NCBI GenBank assembly: GCA_001816655.1
Contig: MHCP01000031.1
Location: 1-6,782 of the forward strand
Length of the DNA stretch: 6,782 nucleotides
Direction: 5' to 3'
From: Candidatus Woykebacteria bacterium RBG_13_40_15
GTDB lineage: Bacteria; Patescibacteria; Microgenomatia; Woykebacterales; RBG-16-39-9b
Positions within the stretch are counted from its first letter, which is position 1, and each line of letters opens with the position of its first letter. Below the pieces are notes generated by a model. It searched no databases. It was not told where the DNA came from and saw only the letters and a program-made list of their open reading frames with translations. Shown piece after piece: positions 5,759-6,782 of this stretch. Both the position numbers and the translations under genes were made by a program.

Positions 5759-6270
5759 CAAGTATTTTTGAAAAAGAATACAAATACTGCCCTACTTGTA
5801 GAGAAAAACTAATCAGATCCACGATCGATAATAAGCAGCTACTAAATTGCAAAAAATGCGGATTTGTATTTTGGAACAATCCTAAACCGGTGGTAAGTAC
5901 ATTGATCGAAAAAGATGGAAATGTTTTGATGCTGAAAAGAGCTCAGGAGCCGTTTAAAGGTCATTGGGTTTTACCAGGCGGCTTTGTAGATTATGACGAA
6001 GAGCCAGAAGCGGCGGCGATTCGAGAATTTAAGGAGGAGGCTGGTTTAAATATTCAGATCGAAAGTGTTATAAGCGCTTATCGAATAGGTAATGATCCAA
6101 GAGGGGTGCACATAGATATTGTCTATGTTGGTAGAGCGGGAGGCAAACCAAAGCTTGACGCAAAAGATTTTGCTAAATACGGTTACTTTCCGCTAGATAG
6201 ACTCCCAGACAAAATCGCCTACAAACATAGAGAAGTTATAATTAATTGGCGGAAGTGGTTACATGAGTAA
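5755..6270 (+). CDS. Nudix hydrolase with N-terminal zinc ribbon
   Basis: This 171-residue pyrophosphohydrolase cleaves nucleoside diphosphates linked to another group. An N-terminal zinc ribbon (CPTC at 13-16, CKKC at 32-35) is followed by the Nudix fold with a perfect box: GFVDYDE (G-x5-E), then REFKEEAGL (RE-U-x-EE-x-G-U), about residues 77-99. The zinc ribbon plus Nudix order recalls NADH pyrophosphatase (NudC), but the protein is shorter than NudC and lacks its extra N-terminal domain. It belongs to the group of small zinc-ribbon Nudix proteins whose substrates (NAD(H), ADP-ribose, nucleotide sugars, oxidised nucleotides) cannot be read from sequence. The start ATG overlaps the stop of the IMPase remnant (ATGA). 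The nearest Shine-Dalgarno-like GGGGAG (5735-5740) is 14 nt away, a little far. The end overlaps the next gene by 8 nt. Confidence 0.93.
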   Translation: MTSIFEKEYKYCPTCREKLIRSTIDNKQLLNCKKCGFVFWNNPKPVVSTLIEKDGNVLMLKRAQEPFKGHWVLPGGFVDYDEEPEAAAIREFKEEAGLNIQIESVISAYRIGNDPRGVHIDIVYVGRAGGKPKLDAKDFAKYGYFPLDRLPDKIAYKHREVIINWRKWLHE

Positions 6271-6782
6271 AAAACTTGAAGTAGCAATACGCGCAGCAAA
6301 AGAAGCTGGAGAAATATTAAAAGATGAGTTTGGAAAATCCTCTACAATTACGCTTAAAAAAGACGGAAGTTTTCAGACGCGGGCGGACAGATTTTCCGAA
6401 GAAAAAATTATTTCAATTATTAAAGCAAGTTTTCCAAGCCATTCTATATGTGCTGAGGAGAGTGGTTTATCAAAAAAAATCTCGAACCATCTTTGGTTAA
6501 TCGATCCGTTGGATGGCACGACAAACTTTGCTACACGAATACCGTTTTTTTCAGTATCCATCGCTCTGGTTGAAAATAAAAGGGTAAAGCTTGGAGTTGT
6601 ATATGACCCAAACAAAGACGAAGTTTTCACAGCAGAATTTGGAAAAGGTGCCAAGCTGAACGAATCTATCATAAGAGTTTCTGCTACATCGAAACTGAGC
6701 AAATCTATGATTGGATATTCGCGATCAAGTCAGGCTAAGGAGAGATTTATTGATGTTTTCCAAAAAGTAGAAAAAGTAGCCA
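6263..6782 (+). CDS. Inositol-monophosphatase family phosphatase (second copy), 3' end outside window
   Basis: The frame is open from ATG 6263 to the right edge (173 codons); the C-terminal third lies outside. Visible signatures are QTRAD (38-42), Glu65-Glu66 (CAEESG), the family motif LIDPLDGTTNFA (79-90), FFSVSIALV (95-103) and GKGAKLNE (127-134). The C-terminal WDVAAG-type metal motif is not reached. The protein is clearly a paralogue of the one encoded at 4222, but distinct: DPLDGTTNF here against DPIDGTSNF there, with few identities outside the motifs. It is therefore an old duplication or separate acquisition rather than a recent copy. The start overlaps the Nudix 3' end by 8 nt, with a GCGGAAG ribosome-binding site (6249-6255) about 7 nt upstream. 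The 22-codon remnant at 5690 resembles this gene, not the first IMPase gene. Confidence 0.92.
   Translation, partial: MSKKLEVAIRAAKEAGEILKDEFGKSSTITLKKDGSFQTRADRFSEEKIISIIKASFPSHSICAEESGLSKKISNHLWLIDPLDGTTNFATRIPFFSVSIALVENKRVKLGVVYDPNKDEVFTAEFGKGAKLNESIIRVSATSKLSKSMIGYSRSSQAKERFIDVFQKVEKVA

Noticed and set aside
5690..5815. Recoding of UGA (as in some CPR lineages) making the 22-codon frame longer
   Set aside because: Reading through TGA 5756 gives a sequence unlike any IMPase, and UGA is the natural stop of the genes ending at 5034 and 5686.
6373..6702. Reverse-strand open frame of 109 codons
   Set aside because: It lies wholly inside the second IMPase gene, whose plus-strand frame carries clear family motifs; it is a shadow.

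Overview
The window (about 40% GC by eye) looks like a compact bacterial chromosome segment, most likely from a small-genome, host- or community-dependent lineage. I lean towards Patescibacteria/CPR, possibly Microgenomates. The reasons are divergent but housekeeping-type proteins, tight or overlapping genes, few good Shine-Dalgarno sites, and a B12-dependent ribonucleotide reductase beside what looks like a B12 salvage locus with no biosynthesis gene. This placement is inference; no rRNA or marker gene is present. UGA is used as an ordinary stop codon.

Left part (1-2327): a cobalamin theme. The 3' end of an adenosylcobalamin-dependent (class II) ribonucleotide reductase gene, nrdJ, runs in from the left edge. 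It is followed by a cobalamin-type riboswitch with a strong intrinsic terminator (1084-1273). Next comes a small membrane-anchored DUF4430 (transcobalamin-like) protein, then a roughly six-helix membrane protein of the DUF6580 type that resembles an ECF-transporter substrate-binding subunit. The simplest reading is that the riboswitch controls a B12 capture and uptake module that feeds NrdJ. The riboswitch is unusual: the conserved loop near its P3 stem carries an insertion of about 40 nt with its own hairpin, and the usual P5/L5/P6 segment between ACTGTAA and the B12 box appears to be missing.

Right part (2344-6782): a promoter with near-consensus spacing leads into a tightly packed operon for phosphate-ester chemistry. 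In order it encodes a PGM2-like phosphohexomutase, an inositol-monophosphatase (IMPase)-family phosphatase, a beta-phosphoglucomutase-like HAD enzyme, a 22-codon remnant of an IMPase gene, a zinc-ribbon Nudix hydrolase, and a second IMPase-family gene cut by the right edge. Most junctions overlap by 4-8 nt, so the genes are probably co-translated. The mutase has an Asp-to-Cys change in its metal-binding loop and other altered active-site loops.

Most worth checking are the riboswitch/DUF4430/DUF6580 B12 module next to nrdJ, the odd riboswitch architecture, the variant metal site of the mutase, and the IMPase remnant whose stop codon overlaps the Nudix start codon.
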